A stretch of 64,000 bases of DNA from Dasypus novemcinctus (taxonomy: Eukaryota; Chordata; Mammalia; Cingulata; Dasypodidae). Of the stretch, positions 1 through 11,365 are shown one piece after another. Made by a program: the position numbers and the translations under genes. The notes beneath the pieces were generated by a model. That model saw only the letters and a program-made list of their open reading frames with translations. It searched no databases and was not told the origin of the DNA. Location: contig NC_080673.1 in the NCBI RefSeq assembly GCF_030445035.2, positions 162,126,216-162,190,215 on the forward strand, read 5' to 3'. Each line of letters opens with the position of its first letter. Position 1 is the stretch's first letter.

Positions 1-2864
1 AAGTTCAGCATTGTTCACCAAAAATAATAGGCATCTTCAGGTTATACTACATTTATCTAAGACTCATATTTATTTAAAAAATTTGAAAATTATACTCTGG
101 CATTTTCAATTACATTCCACTAATTAAATCTCCTCAAATTTGGTGCAGCTTTCTTGAGCTTACTTAATCAAGGAAACTTTTCATGTAATGTGCATGAAGT
201 TCCATAAAATAAGTAATATATATTGTCTGGAATAGGATGGAAAAATGGCAGCCTACTGCCCTACTATCTTGGTAACACCGTTGTCACCACATAGTGACTG
301 AATGCCTTGATCATCATAGTGTTCCCCTAATTCTTTGCCCACTACCTGCTCTTCATCCTATGCCATCTGAGGAATAATTGTAATTGTATAAAATGGGGGC
401 ATTTGCATGGGTTACCAGTGTTTCGTTTCTCTCCAGCAAGTAGCTAAATGCAACCCTCAGATATGTGAGTGTCTGTTTTCTGGGACCATTTCTGGTACCA
501 GTTGCTGTCTTAGGTGCTGGAAGCAAAGAGATAGATACTCAAAGGGGTTAAACTGGAGAGAGATTAAAAATGAAGGATCTATATACAAAAGTATGGTCAG
601 GGTTAAAGGATACTAACCTGGAGTATTGAAGTACTCCAGGATTAGCAATGGCAGGGAGCCTATACCTATTCTAGGCCTGAAGGAGCAATGAGAGAGCGTG
701 ATTACCCTGGGGAGCTAAAGTTGTAATTAAAGAGCTTGACAAGAACTTTGATAGAAAAACACAGGAAGTGGGAACATAAAGTTCAGCAGTGAAGACATCA
801 GGAAGATAAATATGTTTCCCACCCCATTTACTGCTAGTGCCTCACACTGGAAGGCAGAAGCCAATTTGTTGTAGTCATCAGGGATCAGGAGGTTGGAGAA
901 TGGAGCTGGAAAGGCCAACAGAAAAATATCCTGCATAATTCTACTTTATCTGAAATTTTCACACGAGTTCCCTTTCAGACACCCTCTACTAATATTTATT
1001 TCAGGTCATGATTACTAAAGAAGACCATCTGTAGCTCCTACAACTACACGATCACAAGCATCTTGATTATAATCATCCATTCCAGAATGAGTATTTCATT
1101 AAAATTTCACCTAAGGTAAGACTTCATGTTTTTCATCCTGCCTCTAGTGTACAAGGATCAAAAACTGTAAAAGTAGTTAAATTGGGGAGAGTCCTTTCCT
1201 AGGAACCCAGCCGTTCTATGTTTTAGGAGCAGGGCAAATTTCTTTGCCTGTTGGAATCATCCTTCTTTACACAGACTGGAATGGAACTCTAATAATCACC
1301 AGAAGAGTGAAATATTTGTAAGTAGATTTTAGGAAGGCCCTTGAGAGCTTATGATTTCCTTAACCTCCTTTATTGGGAGGGCCTTTTTAACTTTCTTATT
1401 TTAACAGAATAATTACTCCTTTTTAAAAATTTTAATGCTTGGGATATTGGAGCGAAAATGGAGTTGTAACAACAATAACAACAACACCAAAAAAAAACAA
1501 GCTTAAATCTCTATGACAAACTCTCATTAAATGTTTTCATTTCTTTCTCCTTTTTTCAGTTCTTTCTCCTTTGTGACTCATGCCTTCGGACACTGCCCAA
1601 ACTCAGTTGTGCCCTTAAGTCTTCCGAAGTTCAATGCCCTACAGTAAGAACAAATTTTGGTATGTGTCTCTAAGAAGTCTCCTTAGAGACATAGCTCCCA
1701 TATATTTTCGAACCCATAGTGCATGCAACACATAGGGATTCAAGCAATTAAGATGTAGCTCTTGGGGTTTTTTTTTGTTTTGTTTTGTTTTTTAATTTAT
1801 GAGTAATCTTTATAGGTGAATGATATGAATTAGAGAACCCTGAGCACTGGAGTCTCTTCTAATGTCCCTTTGTTGTCCTATAGTCCATTCCTACTCACCC
1901 CTCTAGCACCTTACAAATAAATAAATAATCAAACAAAACACATAAAACAAAACAGTGTTGAGCAACTGTCATTTGGGAATTCAAGGGAGAATTTTGAATT
2001 GGCACTAGGGCTCTATTCCCCTTAGGGTGCATTGAATGTTCACTGCCTCCTTTGAATATATGTAGAATACACATGAGAAGCAAAATCCAAGTTCTCTTTC
2101 TCACCAAAGGTTTGATTTAGATCTGTAGGATTCTGCAAAATCATTTCTGTACTTGTTTTTATAAGTTATCTTTGTACTTTTTTTAAAAAAATAATTAAGC
2201 AAATGTTAAAATACATTTACTGGTGCTGGAAAGATAGAAATCATCATTCTAAAAGTGCTTTTTGGATTCATTCTCCCAGGGTTGTGACATAGTATGATGA
2301 AGTCCAATTTGAGCAGACTACAGTAAAGGCTTTGCCCTGTTGCAGGTACTTCCATATATTCTTATTATGTCCAATGCCCTGCAGTAGCATCTGTGTTCAA
2401 GGCCTAGTGAGGTGAAAGTTGGGTGAGTGGACGAGCTTTCCTCCATAGAGTAGGAATACGACACCCACACACACACTCTAAGGCAAAGCACCCCACCACC
2501 AACTGCCAGTTGCATCATCTGGCTTTTTTTAATAGGAAATAGTCTAAGGGCCGTTTCTAGACAGAGGAGAGAGTGAAAACAAAGTTTTAAATGAACTCTT
2601 CCAATATTTGGGTGTTAGTACCTGTTATATTGTTTTATTCTCATTGAATCTGATTTAATTTTTAAAATGTTAGAAATAAAATATAAGAATCTGATCCTTC
2701 CCGTAAATGAGCTCTGAAAATGTAACTACTCTGACTACAACTTTGAAATGCTCATTTCTCATATGCAGACCTAAGTTATGCAGGTTTATTAGAAAATGGG
2801 TGCTTTAATTAAACCTCTTTGGGTGGCATGTCACAGAAGACCTGCCCAACTATTTTTTGTTGTT
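1..2864. other. Unassigned intergenic DNA, with a repeat-like patch
   Basis: No coding gene is visible; open frames here are under 80 codons and resemble no family I know. A T-rich tract lies near 1768-1795. Roughly 480-940 has the feel of a very degenerate ancient LTR-type repeat (for example the conserved-looking end near 800-940), but I cannot name the family. The rest is AT-rich, CpG-poor single-copy-looking sequence. Confidence 0.5.
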
Positions 2865-3110
2865 GTTTGAATCTCAATAGCTTTATTGAAATATTATTTA
2901 CATGCCATAAAGTTCATAAGGGTACAATTAATTGATTTTTCATGAATTTATAGTATGTGCCACTACCACTGCATTGCCTTTACTAAATATTTCATATAAG
3001 TGGAATCTTTTGCAACTGACTTTTTTTTTTTACCTAGCAGGCTTGTTTTGAAGTTCATATATCTTGAAACACAGATCAGCATTCCATTACTTTTGGTTGT
3101 TTTTTTCATG
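2865..3110 (-). mobile_element. Old L1 3'-end fragment (L1M type), antisense
   Basis: The plus strand begins with the phrase typical of antisense mammalian L1 3' UTRs: a T-rich start, 'ctttattgaaatatta', then 'cataaagttcataagggtacaatt'. It continues with the 'gtggaatcttttgcaactgac' and 'cattccattacttttggttg' type text. This is a decayed L1M 3' region on the minus strand with no coding capacity. Exact subfamily is not determined. Confidence 0.7.
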
Positions 3111-3199
3111 GATTGTTCCCATAAGTGTGCAAACATGCTCTAATTTCCCCACTCAAAACAAAACAAAACAAAACAAAACAGACTAGCAAATACCCTCTC

Positions 3200-3942
3200 T
3201 TGATAGCACATTTTGTACTACTATTCTCTTCACACAAAAGTCTTCAAAACAGATTCCACACTATCAACTACACTTTTGCTTTTCCATTTGAAATCCTTCC
3301 TATCAGGTCTCTTCTGCCACCTGTCTGAGAAACTCCCGTTTCCAGTCTCCAATGACTTTCTTGTTGCTATATTCAGTAGTTACATCACAGTTTTTGATTT
3401 TAATTTTACAGTCTGTTCCCAACACAGCAGCTATAAAATATCCTTTTAAAATGTGAGTCAGATCACTTCAATTCTCTGCTCAAATACTCCCAATTTGTTT
3501 CCATTTAATTTATAATGAAAGTCAAATCTCTCTCCGCGCCCTACAATGCCCTGCAAGGTTATTAGGTTCTCTTCCTTTTCTCATCTGTTCTTGGCCTACT
3601 GGAGCATCCACAAGAGCCACAGCATCTCCTGCCTGATTTAGGAAGATGCCAACTAAGTTTCCATTTTTGAATTTGCAATTCTTTCATGCTGGAAGAACAT
3701 CCATACTGATATTCTCATGGCTTGCTTGTCTCTTTACTCTTAAAAATGAGTATTTCCCTGAGCACATATTTAAAATAGCCCATAATCATGATCTTTATTT
3801 TTCTCCTCAGCATATCTCACCATCTGAAAGTCTATGTATTTTACTTATTTATGTCATTTCTTTTTGCTTTTTTTTTTCCTGTCCCCCTGGAATGTACACT
3901 CTGTGATGGTACATATTATTAGATTCTTAATAAATTTATGTT
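3200..3942 (+). mobile_element. LINE2 (L2) 3' part, split by a later retroposon
   Basis: The order of landmarks matches the L2 ORF2 end and 3' UTR. They are a 'gagtcagatcacttcaattctctgctcaaa' type block, then 'ccctacaatgccctgcaagg', then a late block around 3880-3920 resembling 'ccccctggaatgtacactctgtgatgg'. The element resumes after the 1.4-kb insertion at about 5342-5360 with its usual 3' end. It is dead and highly diverged. L2 is an ancient mammalian LINE, so this is the oldest layer here. Confidence 0.7.
3929..3942. repeat. Left target-site duplication of the 1.4-kb retroposon
   Basis: The 14 bases aataaatttatgtt occur here and again at 5328-5341, directly flanking the 3943-5327 insertion. 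Duplication length and the A-rich 3' end are the signature of LINE-type target-primed reverse transcription. Confidence 0.85.
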
Positions 3943-5327
3943 CAGCGGCAGTCCCCCAGGTGCAACGGTAAGAACCAGGAAGGAATGAGGGCCCAACAGT
4001 GGGCTCCTGATACTAATGGCTATGCTTGTGAGCCTATACACCTGCAATAATAACAAGGCCTAGAGTAGCATTGTGCCTGGGAGTTTTCTCCTGACAGCCT
4101 TCATGTTACTCAAATGTGGCCACTCTCAAAGCCAAACTCAGCATGTAGATGCAGTGCATTCCCCCCAGCATGGGACATGACACCCGGGGATGAGCCTCCC
4201 TGGCACCGAGGGATCACTACCACATACCAGCTGAAGATGTAACTAGAAAATGACCTTGAATTAAAGATTCAATGCAGATCAGCAGAATATGCCTGTCTAC
4301 ATATAATAACATGACTTCAAAATGCTGTTTGACCTAATGTAAGGGGGAAATGGAAAGGAGAAATGAGTTTATAAGGCTACGAGTCTCTAAAGAAAAGAGT
4401 CTGGAGGTTGTCAGAAGGAATGCCCTTATGCACAACTGAGCAGAGTCTAAGAGACAGATAAAGTAGATACAACCCCAGGTATTGGTTCTTTTGAGGGATA
4501 AAGAGACCCAAGGGTTCTATGGTCATGGCAGATGGGGTTCACTGCCATGTCAGATGGCCCTTCTTTGGAGCTGGTGCTTCTGCGTGATGGAACTGGACTC
4601 AGAGGGGATCTCTTTTCACAAGACTTGCATGCTACTTTACTGGAATTGTAGTTGGTGTTGTGGTTTAAGATATATTTAGGGGATTTGAATCTCTGGACTG
4701 ACAATATGATACCCAGGCCCAGAGCCTCAACAGACTTCAGCTCCTACACTCTGATTTATTGGACTTACCCCACTCAGCTAACATGGAGTTGAAGAAGGTC
4801 AACCACCACACCATGGAGCCTAGAGTGTCTGCAACTGAAAGCAGGAGGAGTGCATCCAGTATCCATGTGGAATCTAAGCCCCCACTTGACATAGATGTGC
4901 AATGGACACAACCAATCCAATGTCCACAGAGAAAATGTGGCATGGGTGTGGGAAGGGTGGCCATGGTGGCTGCTGGGTGCGGGGAATGGGAGGAAGAGAT
5001 GAGATGGGGAGGCGTTTTCGGGACATGGATTTGTCCTGGGTGGTGCTTCACGGTCAATTACGGGACATTGTAGATCCCCCCAAGGCCCACTGGATGGAAC
5101 GTGGAAGAGTGTGGGCTATGATGTGGACCATTGACTATGGGGTGCAGTGATGCTCAGAGATGTACTTACCAGGTGCATATATGTCATGATATGTCATGAT
5201 GATGGGAGAGAGTGTTGCTGTGGGGGGAGTGGGGGGTGGGGGCGGTGGGGTTGAATGGGACCTCATATTTTTTGAATGTAATATTTTAAAAAATAATAAA
5301 ATAAAAAAATAAAAAATAAAAAAATAA
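3943..5327 (+). mobile_element. 1.4-kb non-coding retroposon with A-rich tail
   Basis: About 1,385 bases lie between perfect 14-bp target-site duplications and end in an A/T-rich tail (about 5287-5327, A-runs interrupted by T). It begins at 'cagcggcagtcccccagg' and contains a GGTAAGAA near 3967 that resembles a splice donor. It has no LTR ends, no pol III A/B boxes that I can see, and no ORF above about 106 codons. Its longest frames (4737-5057 minus, 4759-5073 plus) overlap each other and look incidental. The final 100 bases carry a strong G-rich block. It appears to be a retrotransposed RNA mobilised in trans by L1. I believe similar sequence recurs in xenarthran genomes, but I cannot name the family. 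It landed in the 3' end of an L2. Confidence 0.75.
5222..5250 (+). other. G-rich block with quadruplex potential
   Basis: Four G-runs (5222-5227, 5231-5236, 5238-5242, 5247-5250) are separated by loops of 1 to 4 bases. This fits the standard G-quadruplex pattern on the plus strand, near the 3' end of the retroposon and just before its tail. Confidence 0.7.
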
Positions 5328-5341
5328 AATAAATTTATGTT
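5328..5341. repeat. Right target-site duplication of the 1.4-kb retroposon
   Basis: Second copy of aataaatttatgtt, followed by the resumption of L2 3'-end sequence at about 5342-5360. Confidence 0.85.
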
Positions 5342-5360
5342 GACAACATGAATAAAATTC

Positions 5361-6928
5361 CATCAGTTAACATTTTTTTCCCTGTAAAGGCTTTATTGAT
5401 AAAAATAGAAGAAATTAAAATTCTGTTGAAAAATAATATAACTGTAAAAGATTTTTTTCAATAATGACACTGATTGTTCATGCTTCCCTATATTCCCGCC
5501 CTATGCTGGTTGTCATTCTAACTGGTTCTGTACTTGGCTGTGTGAGTAGCTATGGCTGATGAGACTGTAGACTCTTTGTTGTAAGCCAGTACTAGAAAGA
5601 GCTCTCACATACTTCTACCTTCTCCATTGTTCCACTGTTTTCTCCACCAGAACATCTTCAGGCTGGCCTGCTATAGGTTGAGAAATAGTGAGCAGAGTCA
5701 TGTAATACCAAAAGTCCAAGCTAAGGCCCGAGACATGTGACAGAGCCTAGACAAGATCAGCTGATACCAATTGCATGAGTGAGTGAGCCAAACTGAGCCA
5801 AACTCAGATGAAAAGAACTATGCAGACAACCCATAGTTCAGGCATCAAATGTAACTATTTGTTATACTCAACTGAGGCTTCATGGTTATTTGCTATACAG
5901 AATTATCATGGAAATGGAACAGATTTAAAAATGATTTTGCACTAGGATATCTAGTTGAATATACCAAACATTGATAAAATGATGCTGACTCACTAAAAAT
6001 GAGAACATAAACAATAGAAATAAAATTTAAGTTGAAATACATAAAGCACAAAACTTATAAGAAAGTTTTGAAGGTCACGTGATGAGAAAGAAGGAAGATA
6101 CTAAAGTATTGCCCTCAAAATCAAAATGAAAAACAGAAGTATCTATTTTTGAACATAAGTTATATATACCAGTATTTGTATTGGGAAATATACATTAGAC
6201 CTAAAATGGACTAATATATTAGCTAATATAATAAATATAATAACATATTAACTAATATATTAAATTAATACCACACATACATTTCTTCTTTTGGAAACAG
6301 AAATCCAGTCTTCAATTTAGGTATGCATCTTATCATTTATTTGAAGAAGAAAAAAAGACATTTCTTTATTAAAAAAAGGTAAAAAGTAACAGATGATGGG
6401 ACTTTAAACTTGAAGTGATGACCTGATTTCTTAATCAAGGAAAGTGCAGAAACCCAAATCCCAAATGTCTCAAAGTGGTAATACATATGGAGAATTGTGA
6501 ATATAACTGCAGCATATGCACAATATTTTAACTAGAACACTCTGCTAACAGAATACCAATCTGTACCAAAATGGCTCAGAAAATGAACTATAAACCATGG
6601 GGAGAACAAAACAAATGCTTAACCTTTCTTACATGGAAACAAAAAGAATCTCAAGCTAACCAAGTATATCTGTTTTTCAAACACATTGCTTGTTTTTTAT
6701 GGCAATATTCTGCTAATGGATGACAAGATAGGAATTCCTATCCATCATCATAAGCAACATAAAATTAAGAAAGATATCATTATTAGTGTGATTTGATCAC
6801 CATGTGAAAGTTAAATAGGATGGGAGACAAATGTGGAAGAAAAACAGAAATTAGGGCTTGGAGACTTATTTTGAAGTATGTTCCCTAGCTAATTTCCTTT
6901 TTTTGTTGATAAAAATTCAGACAATTAT
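5361..6928. other. Mostly unassigned; possible MLT1-like fragment at 5640-5880
   Basis: Between about 5640 and 5880 phrases such as 'aaggcccgagacatgtga' and 'atgagtgagtgagccaaactgagcc' resemble an ancient MLT1-type LTR in plus orientation, at low confidence. The rest is AT-rich with TA-rich stretches near 6190-6270. No coding frame of interest. Confidence 0.35.
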
Positions 6929-6944
6929 AAGATTCAGGAAACTC
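6929..6944. repeat. Left target-site duplication of L1-A
   Basis: The 16 bases aagattcaggaaactc occur here and again at 11366-11381. The two leading A bases could belong partly to the tail; the 14-base core is unambiguous. Confidence 0.9.
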
Positions 6945-7149
6945 GTACAACCAGCAAGATGGCAGCAGAGTAAGGCGCTCCTAGAGTCAGCTTGTGCTAC
7001 AGTGCAGTTAGTAAACACCCAGAGCTATCTAAAGCACCTGTTTGGGTGCTCCAGAAGACCAGAAGGGAATCCTGCAACATCTTTGAAAGTATGGAAGGAG
7101 GAGACTGACTATCTTAAGAGAAGATTTGTAAATAGAGCACTCGATGTCA

Positions 7150-7915
7150 CAGAGGCTGGTGCCCATTATCCACTGGTGGCACAAGCTACCTCAGGAGCTA
7201 TTCTGTGGCCAGAATTGGAAGCTAAACTCCCTAAAAATGGGAGGTGAAGAGATGGTTGGGCACCAACTTCAGCTACTGATTAGTAAATTTGGCAGGCTAA
7301 AGTATAACCCAAGAACAGCTAAAGTTTGAACCTGTCCAAATCAGAAAGAGGCCAGTTTTAGCCATTTAAACTCCACCCTTGGCACGAGGGGAAGTGATTG
7401 ACTAAAAATCACAGTTGATAGTTGGGACCAACTTCTTTCCATTCAGACTGGACTGCAGCTCTAGCCTAAGCCCCAGCCCCATCTCTGGCAAGGAGGAAGC
7501 TGGGGGGCCCTGCACCAGTTGCTCCAGGAAAATACAGGCCATGCCATGGAGGCTGGTGATCACCCTATTCTGTTTGCACAAACCACCTCAGAAGCTATTC
7601 TGTGACTGGAGTTGGAAGCTCCATTTCCCAAAAACAGAGGAGGAAAAGATGGCTGGCCACCAACTTCACCTCTTGATTAGCAAATTTGGCTGGTTGCAAT
7701 TTGATCCTGTCCATGTTGGAAAGAGGCCGGTAGCCACCATTTTCACTCTGACCCTGGCTTGAGGGGAAGGTGGGCTGATTGAAAATCACAGTGATGGTAG
7801 ACCAGCTCTTTTCACCCAGATCAGACTGCAGACCTAGCCTAGGCTTCAGCCCCACCTCTGCAGGGAGAAAGCAGGCAGGAACTGCACCAGTTTTTCTGGT
7901 AACTGCAGGTACATT
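7150..7915 (+). repeat. 397-bp direct duplication in the L1-A 5' UTR
   Basis: The segment starting at 'gaggctggtg' (7152) recurs at 7549, and 'agcta' before 'ttctgtg' at 7196 recurs at 7593, both 397 bases apart. Further along the spacing falls to 375 ('aaagaggcc' at 7345 and 7720), so one unit has a small indel. L1-C carries a single copy of this block (about 63064-63470). The units are diverged, so the duplication is not recent. Confidence 0.8.
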
Positions 7916-8279
7916 TGCCTGGCACAGATTGAATAGTTCGAAGTCTACTGGGGCAGCCTCTGTGATTTTGGACCCTTGTGGCACAGACTGCTGCCTATAC
8001 CTGCAGCTCAACCCCTGCCATAGGCAAAGGAGGAAGGGGCATGAAGCTCCGTCTTTCTGGCAACTATAGTCTAGGCCTGCACAAATTGGACTATTACACA
8101 TGACTGTGGTTCTGAGCCTACCACTGGCAAAAGAGAAAGGTGGAATAAGGTTCATTGGTTCCTGGGGCACTGCAGGCAAAAGTCCTAAACTAAAAAGAGA
8201 AACTGCAACTAAAATAAGTACATCCAGTAAGCCAGATGCCAAAACACCAAAAAAATTACAATCCATAGCAATAAAAAGG

Positions 8280-8940
8280 AAGATATGACCCAGTACAAGG
8301 AACAAGATAAGCCTCCAGATGACATAAAGTAGTTGAGTCAACTAATCATAGATGTTCAAACAAATCTCCTTAATAAATTCAACGAGATTGCTAAAGAGAT
8401 TAAGGTAAAAAAAAATTGGATGAACATAAAGAGGAAGAATTTGAAAGCATTCATAAAAAAAAATAGTAGCTCTTAAAGGAATGAAAGGCACAATAAATGA
8501 AGTTAAACATACAATGGAGTCTTATAACAGCAGATTAGAAGAGGCAGAAGAAAGGATTGGTGAGCTTGCAGACATGGCCTCTGAAAATGAACATATAAAA
8601 GAACAGATTAAGAAAGGAATGGAAAAAATTGGGAAAGTCCTCAGGGAACTAAATGACAGCAAGAGATGTACAAACATATGTGTCATGGGTATCCTAGAAG
8701 GAGAAAAGAAGGGAAAAGGGACAGAAGGAATATTTGAAGAAATAATGGTAGAAAATTTCCCAACCCCTTTGAGGGACATAGATAACCATGGCCAAGTAGC
8801 ACAATGTATTTCCCTCCAAATAAATCCGAATAGATCAGCCCTGAGGCATGTACTAATCAGAATGTCAAATGCCAAAGAGAAAGAGAGGATTCTGAGAACA
8901 GCAAGAGATAAGCAATGTATAAGATATAAGGGATAATCAA
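8280..8940 (+). pseudogene. L1-A ORF1 (ORF1p chaperone), broken
   Basis: The best frame is 8481-8936 (151 codons). It shows a charged coiled-coil stretch (SRLEEAEERIGELAD region, residues about 15-60). An RRM-like segment follows (CVMGILEGE, then EGIFEEIMVENFPTPLRDID, residues about 65-100). Last comes the C-terminal domain signature (SALRHVLIRMSNAKEKERILRTARDK, cited in part, residues about 118-145). In L1 this protein trimerises through the coiled coil and binds the element's RNA. Upstream codons (about 8287-8480) contain stops and frameshifts, and the frame ends early at 8936, so no working protein is made. Identity as L1 ORF1 is secure; the original start codon is not certain. Confidence 0.85.
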
Positions 8941-9309
8941 TAAGATTAAGTGCCAATATTTCTCATCAGAAACCAGGGAGACAAGAAGACAGTGATGTGA
9001 TATATTTAAAGTACTACAAGAGAAAAACTTCCAGTCAAGAAGCTTATATCCAGTAAGATTGTCTTTAGAATATTCACAGATAAATAGAAAATGAGGGAGT
9101 TTTAAACAAAGAGATCTGCCTTGCAGGAAATACTAAAGGGTGTGCTACAGTCTGAAAAGAAAAACACAGGAGAAAGAAGCTTGAAATAGAGTCTAGAAAT
9201 GGAGATTATATAAGTAAAAGTAACCAAAAGTCTGAAAAAGTGGTGAAAATAAAATAAGAAAGATAAAACCCAAAGGTCAAAATGGGAGATAAAAGAATTG
9301 CATTTATAG

Positions 9310-10258
9310 TAGTAAGATTGTTAATGGGTTAAACTCCCCAATCAAAAGACACAGAGTAGTGGAATGGATAAGAAAATATGTGCCAATTACATGCTGCCTG
9401 CAAGAGACCCAAGGATACCAACAGATTGAAAGTGAAAGGCTGGAAAAAGATACTCCACACATACAGTCACAACAAAAAAAATCTAAGCAGGTGTACTTAG
9501 ATTAAATAGAATTTAAAAGACACTAGTAATGCACAATCTGAGGAGGAAGTCAGGAAAAAAATTCCACTTCCAATAGTGACTAAAAGAATCAATATTTAGG
9601 AATAAACTTACCTAAGGATGTAAAGCACTTATATTCAGAAAACTGCAATGCATTATTAAAAGAACCAAAAAAGACCTAAATAATTGGAAGAACATTTTAT
9701 GCTCATGGTTTGGAAAACTAAATATCATTAAGGTGTCAATTCTACCAAAATTGATATACAGATTGAATGTAGTCCTGATAAAAGTTCCGCCAGCATTTTT
9801 AAAATAACTGGAAAACACAATTATAAAATTAATTTGGAAGGGTAAGGGGTCTTGAATAGACAAACACAGCTTAAAAAGGAAAAGCAAAGTTGGAGGACTC
9901 TGATTTCCAGGCTTTAACTCATATTATCTAGCTACAGTGGTGAAAACAGCATGGCCCTGGCATAAACATAGACAACAGACCAATGGAACCAAGTTGATGC
10001 TTCAGAAACAGACCCTTACATCTATAGGCACCTGAATTTTGACAAGTCTACTTAGCTTAGGCAGAATAGTATATTCAACAAATGGTACTGGGAGAACTGG
10101 ATATCCACAGTAAAAAGAAGGGAAGAGGACCCCTATCTTACACCTTATACAAAAATTAACTCAAAATGGATCAAAAACCTAAATCTAAAAATAAGAACCT
10201 TTAAGCTTCTAGAAGAAAATATAGGAAAACTTCAAGACTTGGAGGTAAGTGGTGGATC
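9310..10258 (+). pseudogene. L1-A ORF2 remnants (endonuclease start, post-RT region)
   Basis: About 9310-9530 corresponds to the start of ORF2, seen in text like 'aatcaaaagacacagagtag' and 'tgctgcctgcaagagaccc', the place of the N-terminal endonuclease. At about 9532 the sequence jumps to the region downstream of the RT catalytic core ('ctgaggaggaagtcagg', matching L1-B at about 41860). It continues to about 10255 ('tacaaaaattaactcaaaatggatcaaa'). The RT palm with its catalytic aspartates is absent. Frames are interrupted throughout. This is a non-functional relic that cannot have supplied its own reverse transcriptase if the deletion predates insertion. Confidence 0.8.
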
Positions 10259-10656
10259 CTAAAGAAGGTAAAAGGAGGACTTACATGTGCTATGGATGCT
10301 TAATGTGTGTAGAAATTTTAATTAACTTCACATTTCTATACTGGAAATGTATAGCATTGATGGTGACACATTATAGTAACAGCTGGTTTATAAGTGGGAA
10401 TATGGCTTAAAAGTCTAGGGATGCAAATGTCAATTGAAAGAAAGCTAGAGAATAATATAGGAACTGAATAGCACATTAAACCCAGAGGTGGATGAGAATT
10501 GTCACTGATAGTATATTTGCAAGAGCGTCCTTTTGGGCAAGAGCAGATGTACATCACTATTGCAGGTTGGTGGGAATGTGGAGAAGCATGGGAAAAAATA
10601 CAAGTTGTGTGACCTATAGACTGTGGTTAACAGCAATACTGTAACATTCATGCATT

Positions 10657-11365
10657 TATGCCAATGTACTGTGTTGATAATGGGGAATATGGAAAAAAGT
10701 GTACCAAATGTATGCTATGGACCATGGTTAGAGGTAATAGTCTGATGATATTATCTCATAATCTGTAACAAATATTCCACCACATTGTGATATGTTGTTA
10801 GAGGTGTTGTACAGGGATTCTTCAGATTTGCATGATTATTTTGTAAGTTCAAAACTTCCATAATAAAATATATTTTAAAAATAATAATAGGGTGGGTTGG
10901 GGAGTAGTACACCAAATATAAAATATGGACTATAATCAGAAATAAGATTTTGATGATATTCTTTCATCATTTGTAACAAATGTTACACAACAATGCAAGT
11001 GGTGGGTTTATGTATGGGATCCTTGTATGATGTTATGTATATTTGCTTTGTGAGATCACACCTTTTACATAAACTTATTGTTTATGTATGTTCATGTATA
11101 AATGATATAATAATAATAATAGGGTGGGTTGGGGGAAAAATACACCAAATGTAAGATACTTTGGTTAGTAGTAATATTTTGAGGATGTTCTTTAATCATT
11201 AGTTAAAAATGTTTCACAACAATGTAAGGTTTTGGTGGTAGGAATAGGTATGAGAGCCCTGTATGATGTTATAAATGTTTGTTTTGTAAGTTCACAACTA
11301 TTTCTATATACTTATTGTTTATATATGTTTATGTGTGAGAGATATACTTCAACAAATTTTTTAAA
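10657..11365 (+). repeat. Three tandem 3'-UTR units of L1-A, about 232 bp each
   Basis: Each unit contains 'ccaaat', 'atatgga', a 'tgatgatattctttcatcatttgtaacaaa' type block and 'gtatgatgtt'. Units start near 10657, 10889 and 11121. The marker 'ggtgggttgg' at 10891 recurs at 11123, a period of 232. L1-B ends with only one such unit (about 43675-43885). Units 2 and 3 are closest to each other. Unit 1 ends in 'aataataatag', as does unit 2, suggesting tail-to-head joining of polyadenylated ends. Confidence 0.8.

Larger units (their letters stand above)
6945..11365 (+). mobile_element. L1-A: xenarthran L1, internally deleted, complete ends
   Basis: A 4.4-kb L1 between perfect 16-bp target-site duplications. 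In order: a 5' UTR of about 1.3 kb starting with the usual 'caagatggcagcagagtaagg' phrase; a broken ORF1 (about 8280-8940); the inter-ORF/ORF2 start (about 8940-9530); the ORF2 region after the RT core (about 9535-10255); and a long 3' UTR with three tandem units. Compared with L1-B, about 2 kb of ORF2 (rest of endonuclease plus RT core) is missing at about 9532. A second block of about 0.9 kb is missing near 10260-10320. Stops and frameshifts are everywhere, so it is inactive. Because the element has both ends and one TSD pair, the insertion was a single event. Whether the deletions came before or after it is unknown. Confidence 0.88.

Noticed and set aside
4737..5073. Overlapping 104- and 106-codon frames in the retroposon
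   Set aside because: Opposite-strand frames of similar length over the same DNA, without recognisable domains; probably chance.
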